From positions 1 to 40,150 of the forward strand of contig JAIYBZ010000022.1 of NCBI GenBank assembly GCA_027488255.1: a stretch of DNA of 40,150 bases. The letters are read 5' to 3'. Source of the DNA: Comamonadaceae bacterium. GTDB lineage: Bacteria; Pseudomonadota; Gammaproteobacteria; Burkholderiales; Burkholderiaceae_C. Below are positions 7,745 through 17,558 of the stretch, piece by piece; the stretch's first letter is position 1, and every line of letters begins with the position of its first letter. A model generated the notes under the pieces. It was given only the letters and a program-made list of their open reading frames with translations, ran no database searches and was not told the DNA's origin. The position numbers and the translations under genes are program-made.

Positions 7745-8416
7745 TTATTGGCGAATCACATCCACCCCAGGCGGTGGACGAAAAGCAAATGTCTGGGGCG
7801 TTAAGGTGGGATTGAGCTCAAACGCACTGAAGGTCAACACCGAGCGCTGACCCAAGTTGTCTTGCACATCCAGCACCGCCAATTCGGGGCCTTTTTCTGT
7901 GACACGCAAACCCACCCAGACCGATCGAACTTGTGCGTCTGCGGCCTTGGGAGTGGCGCTGACCCAGTGCAAGCCATCGCGCTCTGATTCGGCCTTGAAG
8001 GTGAATTCCACCTTGAGCGCCTCCAGGTCTGAAGCCGCTGCCAGCAAAGCCGCAGGCGTTGAGCCCAACACCTGCGCCTGTTTGCGCGCGGTGACTTGGT
8101 TCAGGTCCACGTCATACAACCACAGCGTTTGGCCGTCGGCCACCAACGTTTGTACAAAAGGTTTTCGATAATCAAAACGAAATTTGCCGGGGCGCAAAAA
8201 CTCAAAACTGCCACTCGATGTTTTCACGCGAGGGGCTTGCCCCGCCTTAGAAGGCGACGTCACAGCCTGACTGAACTGTGCTCGGCCACTGCGCGCTTGC
8301 TTCATGAATTGCGTCAAGATGTCCAAGCCATCGGCCATTGCCGAGACGCAGAGGCAACTTCCTAGCGCCAAGACCGCCGCTCTCCAAAGCCAGCGGGAAT
8401 GGTTCAAATTCGTCAT
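7745..8416 (-). CDS. lolA: Outer-membrane lipoprotein carrier protein LolA
   Basis: The 223-residue protein starts with a signal peptide (basic MTNLNHSRWLWR, hydrophobic AAVLALGSCLCVSAMA, likely cut near residue 29). The mature part matches LolA: FRFDYRKPFVQTLVADGQ and LWLYDVDLNQVTAR are core strands of the lipid-binding barrel. LolA takes lipoproteins from the LolCDE complex and carries them through the periplasm to LolB. It starts three bases after the ftsK stop and is followed by rarA. The order ftsK-lolA-rarA is widely conserved in beta- and gammaproteobacteria. Confidence 0.93.
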   Translation of the reverse strand: MTNLNHSRWLWRAAVLALGSCLCVSAMADGLDILTQFMKQARSGRAQFSQAVTSPSKAGQAPRVKTSSGSFEFLRPGKFRFDYRKPFVQTLVADGQTLWLYDVDLNQVTARKQAQVLGSTPAALLAAASDLEALKVEFTFKAESERDGLHWVSATPKAADAQVRSVWVGLRVTEKGPELAVLDVQDNLGQRSVLTFSAFELNPTLTPQTFAFRPPPGVDVIRQ

Positions 8417-8419
8417 GAA

Positions 8420-10822
8420 TTACTCTGCCCTTGGGGGGACCAAAATTTCGCGCTGGCCGCTGCCGCTCATGCTGCTGACCAAGCCGGCTTTTTCCATGTC
8501 TTCGACCAATCGGGCAGCCCGGTTGTAACCGATCTTCAAATGGCGCTGCACCAAGGAGATGCTGGCCTTTCGGTTTTTCAAGACCACTTCAACGGCTTGG
8601 TCGTACATGGGGTCTTTTTCAGCGTTGTCACCATCGCCCAGCATGCCGCCGTCATCGTCCGTGGTGCCGCCTTCCAAGACGCCTTCGATGTAATCGGGCT
8701 CGCCTTGGCTCTTGAGATAGCTCACCACCCGGTGTACCTCTTCGTCGCTGACAAAAGCGCCGTGCACCCGAATCGGAAAACCCGTGCCCGAGGGCATGTA
8801 CAGCATGTCTCCCATGCCCAACAAAGCTTCAGCGCCCATTTGGTCGAGGATGGTGCGGCTGTCGATCTTGCTGGAAACCTGAAATGCGATGCGGGTAGGA
8901 ATGTTGGCCTTGATCAGGCCCGTGATGACATCCACGCTGGGGCGTTGGGTGGCCAAAATCAAGTGAATGCCGGCGGCGCGCGCCTTTTGCGCCAAGCGGG
9001 CAATCAACTCTTCGATTTTCTTGCCCACCACCATCATCAGGTCAGCCAGTTCATCGATCACCACCACAATGTGCGGCAAACGCTTGAGTGGCTCTGGATC
9101 GTCCGGCGTTAAGCTGAAGGGGTTGTAGATGAACTCTTCTCGGGCTGCGGCTTCGTCAATTTTTACGTTGTAGCCAGCCAGATTGCGCACCCCCATTTTG
9201 CTCATCAATTTATAGCGCTTTTCCATTTCGGCCACGCACCAGTTCAAGCCGTGTGCGGCTTGGCGCATGTCGGTTACCACCGGCGCCAACAAGTGGGGAA
9301 TGCCTTCGTAGACCGACATTTCCAGCATCTTGGGGTCGATCATCAAGAGACGCACATCGCGCGCCTCGGCTTTGTAAAGCAACGACAAAATCATGGCGTT
9401 GATCCCCACCGACTTGCCTGAGCCCGTGGTGCCCGCCACCAACACGTGCGGCATCTTGGCCAAATCGGCCACCACCGGATTGCCAATGATGTCTTTGCCC
9501 AAACCCATGGTGAGCATTGATTTGGCTTCGTGATACACCTGCGAGCCCAAAATCTCACTCAGCTTGATGGACTGGCGCTTGGCATTGGGCAGCTCGAGCG
9601 CCATGTAGTTTTTGCCGGGAATGGTCTCGATCACGCGGATCGACACCAAGCTCAAGGAGCGCGCCAAATCTTTGGCCAGATTGACCACTTGAGATCCTTT
9701 GACCCCCGTGGCGGGTTCGATCTCGTAGCGTGTGATCACGGGGCCAGGTGCCGCCGCCACCACCCGCACTTCGACGCCGAAATCTTTGAGTTTTTTCTCG
9801 ATCAGGCGACTGGTCATCTCCAAGGTCTCTGGCGATACCGTCTCTTGTCGAATGGACAAGCTGTCCAGCAAATCCACTTGGGGCAATTTGCTGTCGGGGA
9901 GTTCGGTGAACAGGGGCTTTTGGCGCTCTTTGACCACCCTGTCACTGCGGGGCACATCGAGCACAGAAGGCTCAATCACCATGGCCGTAGGGGTCTGCAG
10001 AGGCAGGGGCACAGGCTCAAGATCCAGCTGCCCCTCGGGCGCAGGCACCAAGTGGTCCATGTCCCACTGGGGCTCGATGGGTTGCAAAGGTGTGGCCAAA
10101 GCCCGTTCACGCAAAGCTTGCTGACCCAGCGCCAAGTCTTCTTCAATTTCACGTTTTTCATGGCGCATGCGGATCAAGCCGTCAATGCGGGCGCCAATGC
10201 TCTCGGCCAATTGGCCCCATGAGAACCGGAACACCATCGACAAGCCCACAACCAGACCCGCAATGCCCACCAAAGCTGCGCCGGTAAAGCCCAAGCCACG
10301 CACACTGAAAGAGCCAGCCAAATGGCCCACCACGCCACCACTGTGCCCGGGCAGATGTGCCTCTAGACGGTACAAACGGGCCCATTCAATGCTTGCACTG
10401 GCCACCAGCAAAACCGCCATGCCCAGCCAAAAGACCCAAGCCCCCCGCTGCGACTCTTGGGGCTGGGGCGACGGCTCTTCCCCTGACAAGCTCCGCATCC
10501 AGCGCGCCAAGCTCACCAACCAGGCTCGGCCAGCGGCCACCATGAACCACCAAACCGAATAACCCAAACCAAAATACGCCAAATCCGCCATCCAAGCGCC
10601 GACACGGCCCACCCAATTGCGCACCCCGGCGCCACTGCCTGAAGTGGACCAAGCCGGGTCGGTGGGCTGGTAGCTCCACAACGCCAAGAAACACAGCAAA
10701 AGGAGCAAGCCCCCCAGCATCAGTCCGATTTCTTGTGCAAATCGTGACCAAAAATTCTGGGGCTCTTCCACCTCTTTGGCTCGCGCCGTCGGGTTGATCA
10801 GGGTGTGCAGGGAATAAGTCAT
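8420..10822 (-). CDS. ftsK: DNA translocase FtsK
   Basis: This 800-residue protein has an N-terminal membrane domain (hydrophobic segments around 33-50, 78-105, 128-146 and 175-197), a short linker of about 150 residues, and a motor domain with Walker A GTTGSGKS at 464-471 and Walker [14 protein letters not shown]. The C-terminal gamma domain is present ([18 protein letters not shown] onward, [19 protein letters not shown]), the part that reads KOPS sequences and activates XerCD at dif. FtsK pumps chromosome DNA through the closing septum. The linker is short compared with E. coli FtsK, which is usual in this order. It heads the ftsK-lolA-rarA operon and is divergent from trxB. Confidence 0.96.
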   Translation of the reverse strand: MTYSLHTLINPTARAKEVEEPQNFWSRFAQEIGLMLGGLLLLLCFLALWSYQPTDPAWSTSGSGAGVRNWVGRVGAWMADLAYFGLGYSVWWFMVAAGRAWLVSLARWMRSLSGEEPSPQPQESQRGAWVFWLGMAVLLVASASIEWARLYRLEAHLPGHSGGVVGHLAGSFSVRGLGFTGAALVGIAGLVVGLSMVFRFSWGQLAESIGARIDGLIRMRHEKREIEEDLALGQQALRERALATPLQPIEPQWDMDHLVPAPEGQLDLEPVPLPLQTPTAMVIEPSVLDVPRSDRVVKERQKPLFTELPDSKLPQVDLLDSLSIRQETVSPETLEMTSRLIEKKLKDFGVEVRVVAAAPGPVITRYEIEPATGVKGSQVVNLAKDLARSLSLVSIRVIETIPGKNYMALELPNAKRQSIKLSEILGSQVYHEAKSMLTMGLGKDIIGNPVVADLAKMPHVLVAGTTGSGKSVGINAMILSLLYKAEARDVRLLMIDPKMLEMSVYEGIPHLLAPVVTDMRQAAHGLNWCVAEMEKRYKLMSKMGVRNLAGYNVKIDEAAAREEFIYNPFSLTPDDPEPLKRLPHIVVVIDELADLMMVVGKKIEELIARLAQKARAAGIHLILATQRPSVDVITGLIKANIPTRIAFQVSSKIDSRTILDQMGAEALLGMGDMLYMPSGTGFPIRVHGAFVSDEEVHRVVSYLKSQGEPDYIEGVLEGGTTDDDGGMLGDGDNAEKDPMYDQAVEVVLKNRKASISLVQRHLKIGYNRAARLVEDMEKAGLVSSMSGSGQREILVPPRAE

Positions 10823-10901
10823 AAATGAAGGCTGAAGCTTACCCGATCAAGCTCCCTGTTCGGGGGGCAATGTGCATCTGGAAACCTTCTGGCCATGTTG
10901 A

Positions 10902-11945
<1,044 letters not shown>

Positions 11946-11954
11946 TTTTCTGGT

Positions 11955-11960
11955 TATAAT
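11955..11960 (+). promoter_or_regulatory. Perfect -10 element (TATAAT) before rpmB-rpmG
   Basis: TATAAT lies ten bases after the trxB stop and about 170 bases before rpmB. No good -35 hexamer is found at 16-18 bases upstream (the TTGATT at 11942 is only seven bases away), so the promoter is proposed on the -10 and on its position. Confidence 0.45.
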
Positions 11961-12126
11961 CCAAGGCTTTGCTGTTTCTGCCCCTGCTTGCTGTTGGGTA
12001 AGGCAGGCGCAGCGATCTGGGATACCGCCACCCATCTTGGCGAGGTGAGGCTGGAGCGCCAGGCCCCATGCAAGTCTGCATGAGACCCATCGGCACCGGC
12101 TGTTTTATAAGTATCGGAGTGTCCAC
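11961..12126 (+). promoter_or_regulatory. Structured leader of rpmB-rpmG with four hairpins
   Basis: Four successive hairpins can be drawn. (1) CTGC-C-CCTGC (11978-11987) with GCAGG-C-GCAG (12003-12012), nine pairs around one C/C mismatch. (2) CGCCA (12026-12030) with TGGCG (12038-12042). (3) CTGG (12051-12054) with CCAG (12059-12062) around AGCG. (4) CATGCA (12067-12072) with TGCATG (12077-12082) around AGTC. The ribosome-binding GGAG lies just before rpmB. Such a long structured leader before ribosomal-protein genes suggests autoregulation, but no known leader family is recognised. Confidence 0.4.
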
Positions 12127-12360
12127 ATGGCACGCGTTTGCGACGTAACGGGCAAAGGCCCAATGACGGGAAACAACGTTTCCCACGCCAACAACAAAAC
12201 CAAGCGCCGGTTCCTGCCGAACCTGCAATACCGTCGTTTCTGGGTTGAGACAGAAAACCGTTGGGTGCGTCTGCGCGTCTCCAGCGCCGCTCTGCGCCTG
12301 ATCGACAAAAACGGCATTGATGCCGTGCTCGCAGACCTGCGTGCACGCGGTCACGCCTAA
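12127..12360 (+). CDS. rpmB: 50S ribosomal protein L28
   Basis: The 77-residue sequence [20 protein letters not shown] with the later [13 protein letters not shown] and [17 protein letters not shown] is plain bacterial L28. It is part of the large ribosomal subunit. A GGAG lies eight bases before the ATG. It is first in the rpmB-rpmG pair, preceded by a 166-base structured leader. Confidence 0.98.
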   Translation: MARVCDVTGKGPMTGNNVSHANNKTKRRFLPNLQYRRFWVETENRWVRLRVSSAALRLIDKNGIDAVLADLRARGHA

Positions 12361-12386
12361 ACCCAGAACATTAGGAGTCATACACC

Positions 12387-12557
12387 ATGGCAACCAAAGG
12401 CGGACGCGAAAAAATCAAGCTGGAATCCACAGCCGGCACCGGTCACTTCTACACGACCAGCAAAAACAAGAAAACCATGCCCGAGAAAATGTCGATCATG
12501 AAATTCGACCCCAAAGCTCGCAAGCACGTGGAATACAAAGAAATCAAACTGAAGTAA
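12387..12557 (+). CDS. rpmG: 50S ribosomal protein L33
   Basis: This short gene encodes 56 residues beginning [20 protein letters not shown] and ending YKEIKLK, which is typical proteobacterial L33. It lacks the paired cysteines of zinc-binding L33 forms, so it is the zinc-independent type. AGGAG lies nine bases before the ATG, 26 bases after rpmB. The pair ends in a strong terminator. Confidence 0.98.
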   Translation: MATKGGREKIKLESTAGTGHFYTTSKNKKTMPEKMSIMKFDPKARKHVEYKEIKLK

Positions 12558-12573
12558 TTCAGCCCGAGTTTCT

Positions 12574-12609
12574 CAATAAAAAACCCGCTTCACGGCGGGT
12601 TTTTTATTG
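12574..12609 (+). terminator. Terminator after rpmG
   Basis: The arms AATAAAAAACCCGC and GCGGGTTTTTTATT pair around a short loop, with the T tract inside the 3' arm. It follows the rpmG stop by about 17 bases. The A-rich 5' arm makes it work in both directions. Confidence 0.9.
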
Positions 12610-12617
12610 CCCAAAAC

Positions 12618-12641
12618 AAACAGGACCCGAAGGTCCTGTTT
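12618..12641 (-). terminator. Terminator of the desaturase gene with TTCG tetraloop
   Basis: On the minus strand AAACAGGACC and GGTCCTGTTT pair around TTCG, a very stable RNA tetraloop, and the transcript then runs into a T-rich stretch (TGTTTG). It lies about 24 bases after the desaturase stop, so it probably ends that transcript. Confidence 0.75.
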
Positions 12642-12664
12642 GGGGGTGCATGGCTAGGGGAAAA

Positions 12665-13876
12665 TCAGGCCGATTGGCGCACTGCACGCAACTTCACAGA
12701 GAAGTCACGCAAAGCGGCAATGCCGCTTTCTTCGGCGCGGCGGCACCAAGCCTGCAAATCAGCGGCCAGTTGCTCACGCGAGTGCGAGGTGTTCAGCCAA
12801 ATTTGGCTGAGTTCTTCACGCATTTGCACCATTTTGTCGAGCACCGGGCTTGCGGCTCGTGCCTGATGCAATTGGGCATGCACAGCCGCAGGCACCTTGG
12901 CGGTGTCACGGTGCAACCAACGCTGAGCGGCCTGCATCACACTGGCATCGACCTTCAGTTTTTTCGCTTCTTGTTGCAAGACCGAATGCAAGTTACGAGC
13001 GTAATTGGCCATGACTTCGTAGCGATTGGCAATCAAGGCCTCAAGGGTCTTTTCATCGGCCACGGGGCGAATGTCTCCATAAGCCAAGCGAGGAGGCGTC
13101 TTTTTGACGGTCGCAAGGCCCAGGGTTTCGAGTGCACGGATGTACAGCCAGCCGATATCGAACTCGTAAGGTTTCACTGACAATTTGGCCGATGTGGGGT
13201 AGGTGTGGTGGTTGTTGTGCAACTCTTCACCGCCAATCAAAATGCCCCAAGGTGAAATATTGGTGCTGGCGTCGTGTGCCTCAAAGTTGCGGTAGCCCCA
13301 ATAATGAGCCGCCCCGTTGATGATGCCGGCTGCAGTGACCGGAATCCAGGCCATTTGCACAGCCCAAACAGTCAAACCAATAAAGCCGAACAGGGCCACA
13401 TCGATGATGAGCATCAGCGCCACACCTTGCCAAGAAAAACGGGTGTAGAGGTTGCGCTCAATCCAGTCGTCCGGCGTGCCGTGGCCATAACGCTTCAGCG
13501 TCTCTTGGTTTTTAGATTCCTTGCGGTACAACTCTGCACCTGTGAAAAGCACCGTTTTGATGCCATGCACATGGGGGCTGTGGGGGTCTTCGGCTTGCTC
13601 GCATTTGGCGTGGTGCTTGCGGTGAATGGCCGCCCACTCTTTGGTCACTTGGCCCGTGGTCAACCACAGCCAAAAACGGAAGAAATGCGAGGGAATGGCG
13701 TGCAGGTCCAGCGCGCGGTGGGCTTGGTGACGGTGCAAGAAAATCGTGACACTGGCAATCGTGATGTGGGTCAAGCCCAAGGTGATCAACACCATTTGCC
13801 ACCAGGCCAAATCAAACAAGCCGTGGCCCATCCACTGAATCAATGAATCAAGAAAGGCCGATTCAGGCAACAACAT
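12665..13876 (-). CDS. Membrane fatty-acid desaturase (acyl-CoA/acyl-lipid type)
   Basis: The three histidine boxes of membrane desaturases are present: HRHQAH at 48-53, HRKHH at 85-89 and HNNHH at 220-224, with hydrophobic segments near 26-46 and 155-180. These bind the di-iron centre that puts a double bond into a fatty acyl chain, mostly at delta-9 in this group. The 403-residue length exceeds that of most delta-9 desaturases because of a C-terminal helical extension of over 100 residues after residue 290, whose role is unknown. The ATG at 13876 is chosen over a TTG at 13882. Upstream there are two short palindromes that may bind a regulator of membrane lipid composition. Confidence 0.9.
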   Translation of the reverse strand: MLLPESAFLDSLIQWMGHGLFDLAWWQMVLITLGLTHITIASVTIFLHRHQAHRALDLHAIPSHFFRFWLWLTTGQVTKEWAAIHRKHHAKCEQAEDPHSPHVHGIKTVLFTGAELYRKESKNQETLKRYGHGTPDDWIERNLYTRFSWQGVALMLIIDVALFGFIGLTVWAVQMAWIPVTAAGIINGAAHYWGYRNFEAHDASTNISPWGILIGGEELHNNHHTYPTSAKLSVKPYEFDIGWLYIRALETLGLATVKKTPPRLAYGDIRPVADEKTLEALIANRYEVMANYARNLHSVLQQEAKKLKVDASVMQAAQRWLHRDTAKVPAAVHAQLHQARAASPVLDKMVQMREELSQIWLNTSHSREQLAADLQAWCRRAEESGIAALRDFSVKLRAVRQSA

Positions 13877-13942
13877 ACGCAATACTTTCTACAGGCGCCT
13901 GGGTTCAGGCAATCGTTCGATTTTAAGTTTCTTGGCTCCAAA

Positions 13943-13970
13943 AGGACAGTCCTATCGGCCGAATCTTCGG
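13943..13970 (-). promoter_or_regulatory. Two palindromes upstream of the desaturase
   Basis: AGGAC-A-GTCCT at 13943-13953 is a perfect odd palindrome and CCGAA-TC-TTCGG at 13959-13970 a second inverted repeat close by. They lie 70-95 bases before the desaturase start, near a possible -10 TAAAAT (13925-13920). This fits operator sites, but no regulator is known. Confidence 0.35.
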
Positions 13971-13988
13971 TTAAATTAAATCTAAAAT

Positions 13989-15299
13989 TTACTTTCTAGT
14001 CCACGCGGCGGCAAAAAAACCATCCGTCGCATGGCGATGTGGCCACAAGCGCAGAAATGAACCCTCAGGCACCTCATCGGGGTTGGTTTCAAGGCTGGGC
14101 TCACCCGTTGTGGCCGGTGCACACAAACTGGCCGCATCAGGCACTTTCAGACGCGCCAATTCTTGCGCCACATTGAGCGGTACAAAGTCGGGGTTGGCCG
14201 CGCTGAAGGCGAGTGCAATTTGCTCGTTTTCTTCGGGCAACACACTGCACGTGGCATAGACCAAACGCCCGCCCGACTTGACCATGCGCGAGGCGCTTTG
14301 CAAGATGGCCAATTGCTTTTCCGTCAGTTCTTGGACCGCTTGCGGTTTTTGACGCCACTTCAAATCGGGGTTGCGCCGCAAGGTGCCCAAGCCCGAGCAA
14401 GGCGCATCCACCAAAACACGGTCAATTTTGCCGGCCAATCGTTTGACGCGGTCATCGCGCTCGTGGGCTATGGCGGCGGGATGCACATTGGACAAACCGC
14501 TTCGGGCCATGCGCGGCTTGAGGGCATCAAGCCGGTGTCCCGACACATCAAAAGCGTACAAGCGGCCCGTGCTGCGCATCGCCGCGCCCAACGCCAAAGT
14601 TTTGCCACCGGCGCCGGCACAAAAGTCCACCACCATTTCGCCCCGGTGCGCGTCCACCAGCAAGGCCAACAATTGCGAGCCTTCGTCTTGTACTTCGATG
14701 GCACCCCGGGTAAAGGCATCGGTTTTTTGCAAAGCCGGTTTGCCTTGCAAACGCAAACCCCATGGCGAATACGGCGTGACTTCAGAGGCAATCCCCGCAA
14801 GCTGAAGTTCTTTTTGAATTTCGCTGCGCTTGGCTTGCAACAAATTGACGCGCAAATCCAGCGTGCCGGGTTGCTGCAAGTGCTCAGCCAAGACCCAAAA
14901 ATCATCGCCCAATTGGGCTTGCAGCGCCTGCGCCATCCACTCGGGCAAGTTGTGTCGGTGCGGCGCCATCAAGGCATCCGCAGGAATGCTGTCACACGTG
15001 GCCAGCCACTTTTTTTCCGTTTCGTTGAGTGCGGCGCTCAAGAAATCTCGCGGGCCATGAAACCCCAAAATGGCCAGCTTGCGCTCTTTGCTGCCCGAAC
15101 CCGATCGGGCCAATTGTTCAAACAACAATTTCTTGCGCAAGACGCAAAAGGCGGTTTCGGCCAGGGTCGCCCGCTCGCGGGGCCCCAGAGCGCGGTGTTC
15201 ACGAAAATAACGCGAGACGACCGCGTCGGCGGGATGTTCAAATTGGAGGACCAGCCTGACCAAATCGGCGCAGGCGTCTAACAGGGCTTTTGGATGCAT
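13989..15299 (-). CDS. RsmB/NOP-family rRNA cytosine-C5 methyltransferase
   Basis: The 436-residue protein has a NusB-like helical N-terminal part and a SAM-binding methyltransferase domain with motif I VVDFCAGAGGKTLALG. Both catalytic cysteines of the m5C family are present, in DAPCSGLGTLRRNPD (motif IV) and YATCSVLPEEN (motif VI). This group methylates cytosines in ribosomal RNA; RsmB itself makes m5C967 of 16S rRNA. I do not assign the gene symbol because several paralogues exist in this order and the usual fmt/def neighbours are missing. The ATG at 15299 begins MHPKALLDACADLVRL; a longer reading to 15485 would cross the promoter and start of the divergent gene. Confidence 0.87.
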   Translation of the reverse strand: MHPKALLDACADLVRLVLQFEHPADAVVSRYFREHRALGPRERATLAETAFCVLRKKLLFEQLARSGSGSKERKLAILGFHGPRDFLSAALNETEKKWLATCDSIPADALMAPHRHNLPEWMAQALQAQLGDDFWVLAEHLQQPGTLDLRVNLLQAKRSEIQKELQLAGIASEVTPYSPWGLRLQGKPALQKTDAFTRGAIEVQDEGSQLLALLVDAHRGEMVVDFCAGAGGKTLALGAAMRSTGRLYAFDVSGHRLDALKPRMARSGLSNVHPAAIAHERDDRVKRLAGKIDRVLVDAPCSGLGTLRRNPDLKWRQKPQAVQELTEKQLAILQSASRMVKSGGRLVYATCSVLPEENEQIALAFSAANPDFVPLNVAQELARLKVPDAASLCAPATTGEPSLETNPDEVPEGSFLRLWPHRHATDGFFAAAWTRK

Positions 15300-15356
15300 G
15301 GGCGCTATTGTCCCATCCCCTACCCGTCCATTTTCACTGTCACCCAGAAAGCACGC

Positions 15357-15593
15357 ATGTCTGAGACCCTGCCGCCCTTGATTGAAACGCCCAAAGGCCT
15401 CTACCGCCATTACAAAGGGGGCATGTACCGGGTGCTGGGCACCGTGCGGCACAGCGAAGACCTGCAACCCATGACGCTTTACCAAGCACTCTACGGTGAC
15501 GAAGGGCTGTGGGTCAGGCCTGCGGCGATGTTTTTAGAGGTGGCCGAGTTCAATGGCCAAGTGCAAGCGCGGTTCACGCGCGTCGGCGATTAG
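15357..15593 (+). CDS. DUF1653 domain protein
   Basis: This 78-residue protein holds the DUF1653 core (GLYRHYKGGMYRVLGTVRHS, then MTLYQALYGDEGLWVRPAAMF). The fold is a small all-beta domain found across bacteria, with no established function. The ATG at 15357 places the conserved motif at the normal distance from the start. It is divergent from the rRNA methyltransferase gene (57 bases between), and its last four bases overlap the end of purN on the other strand. Confidence 0.85.
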   Translation: MSETLPPLIETPKGLYRHYKGGMYRVLGTVRHSEDLQPMTLYQALYGDEGLWVRPAAMFLEVAEFNGQVQARFTRVGD

Positions 15594-16165
15594 GCCAACC
15601 ACTGCGCCACCGCGCGTGGATAAATCAAATGCTCTTGCGTGAGCACTCGGGCCGCCAGGGTTTCGGCGGTGTCGTCGGGCAAAACCGGCACCACCGCTTG
15701 GGCCAAAATTTCGCCATGGTCCAACTCGGCGGTGACCTGATGCACCGTGGCCCCCGCAAATCGGCAGCCCGCATCAATGGCCCGCTGGTGCGTGTGTAAA
15801 CCCGGAAATGCGGGCAACAAAGACGGGTGGATGTTGAGCAACTTCCCTGCGTAGTGCGCCACAAAGCCGGGCGTCAATATGCGCATGAACCCGGCCAACA
15901 CCACCAAATCGGGCGAAAAGCGGTCAATTTCTTGGCGCATTGCGGCATCAAATGCATCACGCGAAGCAAACGCTTTGTGGTCCAAAACCCCCGTCGCAAT
16001 GCCCTGCTCTTGTGCAAACAGCAGGCCTTTGGCATCGGCCCGGTTGCTCAAGACCGCGGCCACGCGGGCGTTCAATCGGGTGGCCCAGTGCTCTTGCTCT
16101 GCCGCACGGACGATGGCGGCCATGTTGGAGCCGGAACCGGAAATCAATATGACAATGTTTTTCAT
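15590..16165 (-). CDS. purN: Phosphoribosylglycinamide formyltransferase
   Basis: The 191-residue enzyme carries GSGSNMAAI near the start for phosphate binding, and the catalytic triad N111, H113 (NIHPSLLP) and D149 (VTAELDHGEI). It transfers a formyl group from 10-formyl-tetrahydrofolate to GAR, the third step of purine synthesis. Length and motifs match E. coli PurN. It ends in a four-base tail-to-tail overlap with the DUF1653 gene, and no other purine gene lies nearby. Confidence 0.97.
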   Translation of the reverse strand: MKNIVILISGSGSNMAAIVRAAEQEHWATRLNARVAAVLSNRADAKGLLFAQEQGIATGVLDHKAFASRDAFDAAMRQEIDRFSPDLVVLAGFMRILTPGFVAHYAGKLLNIHPSLLPAFPGLHTHQRAIDAGCRFAGATVHQVTAELDHGEILAQAVVPVLPDDTAETLAARVLTQEHLIYPRAVAQWLA

Positions 16166-16359
16166 GGATTGCGGCAGATTATCCCAGCCCTTTCACGGCC
16201 ATCGCCTGCACCCTGGCCATTGCGTGTCGCCGATCGGAGAGCGATTTTGTCGCACCCAAGACAGGATGGCTGCGATGTGGCGTGATAAAAAGCACGACCG
16301 TTAGATTTTGAAGTCACGGCTTGCAAGGGCCGCACTCACCCCACTGGAAAAGGCTCCCT

Positions 16360-17541
16360 ATGGATTTGGCATTCACCCCCGAAGAGCTCGCATTTCGCGA
16401 CGAAATTCGCACTTGGGTCAAAGCGAACTTACCCGCCGACATCGCACACAAAGTGCACAACGCCATGCGTCTGACACGTGAAGACTTGCAGCGCTGGGCC
16501 AAGATCTTGGGCAAAAAAGGATGGTTGGGTTGGGGTTGGCCCAAAGAGTTTGGCGGGCCGGGTTGGGGCGCCGTGCAAAAACACTTGTTTGAAGAAGAAT
16601 GTGCGCTGGCTGGCGCGCCACGTGTGGTGCCGTTTGGCCCCGTGATGGTGGCCCCGGTCATCATGGCCTTTGGCAATGCCGAACAACAAAAACGCTTTTT
16701 GCCGGGCATCGCCAGTGGTGAAGTGTGGTGGAGCCAAGGCTACAGCGAGCCGGGTTCGGGCTCTGATTTGGCTTCGCTCAAAACCCGCGCCGAGCGCCAA
16801 GGGGACAAATACATTGTGAATGGTCAAAAGACCTGGACCACCTTGGGCCAATACGGCGAATGGATCTTTTGTTTGGTCCGCACCAGCAACGAAGGCAAAC
16901 CTCAAACCGGCATTTCGTTCTTGCTGATCGACATGAAATCGCCGGGCATCACCGTGCGGCCGATCAAACTGTTGGACGGCGAATGCGAAGTCAATGAAGT
17001 GTGGTTTGACAACGTGGAAGTGCCGGTCGAAAACCTGATCGGCGAAGAAAACAAGGGCTGGAACTATGCCAAGCACCTGTTGGCCCACGAGCGCACCAAC
17101 ATCGCCGATGTGAACCGCGCCAAGCGCGAGCTGGAACGCCTGAAACGCATCGCCAAAGCAGAAGGCGTTTACGACGACCTGCGCTTCCGAGACGAGATCG
17201 CCAAACTCGAGGTGGACATCGTGGCGCTCGAAATGCTGGTGCTGCGCGTGTTGTCGGCTGAGAAGTCGGGCAAAAACTCGCTGGACATTGCCGGCCTCTT
17301 GAAGATCCGTGGCAGCGAAATTCAACAGCGCTACACCGAACTCATGATGCAAGCCGCCGGACCCTTCGCCCTGCCCTTCATTTTTGAAGCCATGGACGCA
17401 GGCTGGCAAGGCAACTTCCCCGGCGGCATGGTGGCCAACGCGCCCTTGGCGGCCAACTACTTCAACATGCGCAAGACCACCATTTATGGCGGCAGCAATG
17501 AAGTGCAACGCAACATCGTCGCGCAAACCGTTCTCGGTTGA
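16360..17541 (+). CDS. Acyl-CoA dehydrogenase, large-type subunit (PimC-like)
   Basis: This 393-residue flavoprotein has the acyl-CoA dehydrogenase folds in order: helical N-terminus, beta domain with WWSQGYSEPGSGSDLASLKT and TWTTLGQYGEWIF, and C-terminal helices. The C-terminal site that holds the catalytic Glu in medium-chain enzymes reads YGGSNEVQRNI with Gly377 in its place. A Glu in LLAHERTNIA (E244) lies where isovaleryl-CoA dehydrogenase and paired steroid-ring enzymes carry theirs, so it is probably the base. It resembles the large subunit of pimeloyl-CoA dehydrogenase; the true substrate is unknown. GGAAAAGG precedes the ATG. The partner gene follows after 17 bases. Confidence 0.87.
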   Translation: MDLAFTPEELAFRDEIRTWVKANLPADIAHKVHNAMRLTREDLQRWAKILGKKGWLGWGWPKEFGGPGWGAVQKHLFEEECALAGAPRVVPFGPVMVAPVIMAFGNAEQQKRFLPGIASGEVWWSQGYSEPGSGSDLASLKTRAERQGDKYIVNGQKTWTTLGQYGEWIFCLVRTSNEGKPQTGISFLLIDMKSPGITVRPIKLLDGECEVNEVWFDNVEVPVENLIGEENKGWNYAKHLLAHERTNIADVNRAKRELERLKRIAKAEGVYDDLRFRDEIAKLEVDIVALEMLVLRVLSAEKSGKNSLDIAGLLKIRGSEIQQRYTELMMQAAGPFALPFIFEAMDAGWQGNFPGGMVANAPLAANYFNMRKTTIYGGSNEVQRNIVAQTVLG

Positions 17542-17558
17542 GCCGAAAGGATTTCAAA

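Noticed and set aside
14163..15281. 372-codon plus-strand open frame
   Set aside because: It is antisense to the RsmB-type methyltransferase, whose catalytic motifs are clear; the mirror frame has none.
16429..17526. 365-codon minus-strand open frame
   Set aside because: It mirrors the acyl-CoA dehydrogenase; composition is His/Val/Phe-rich shadow type and no family motif is seen.
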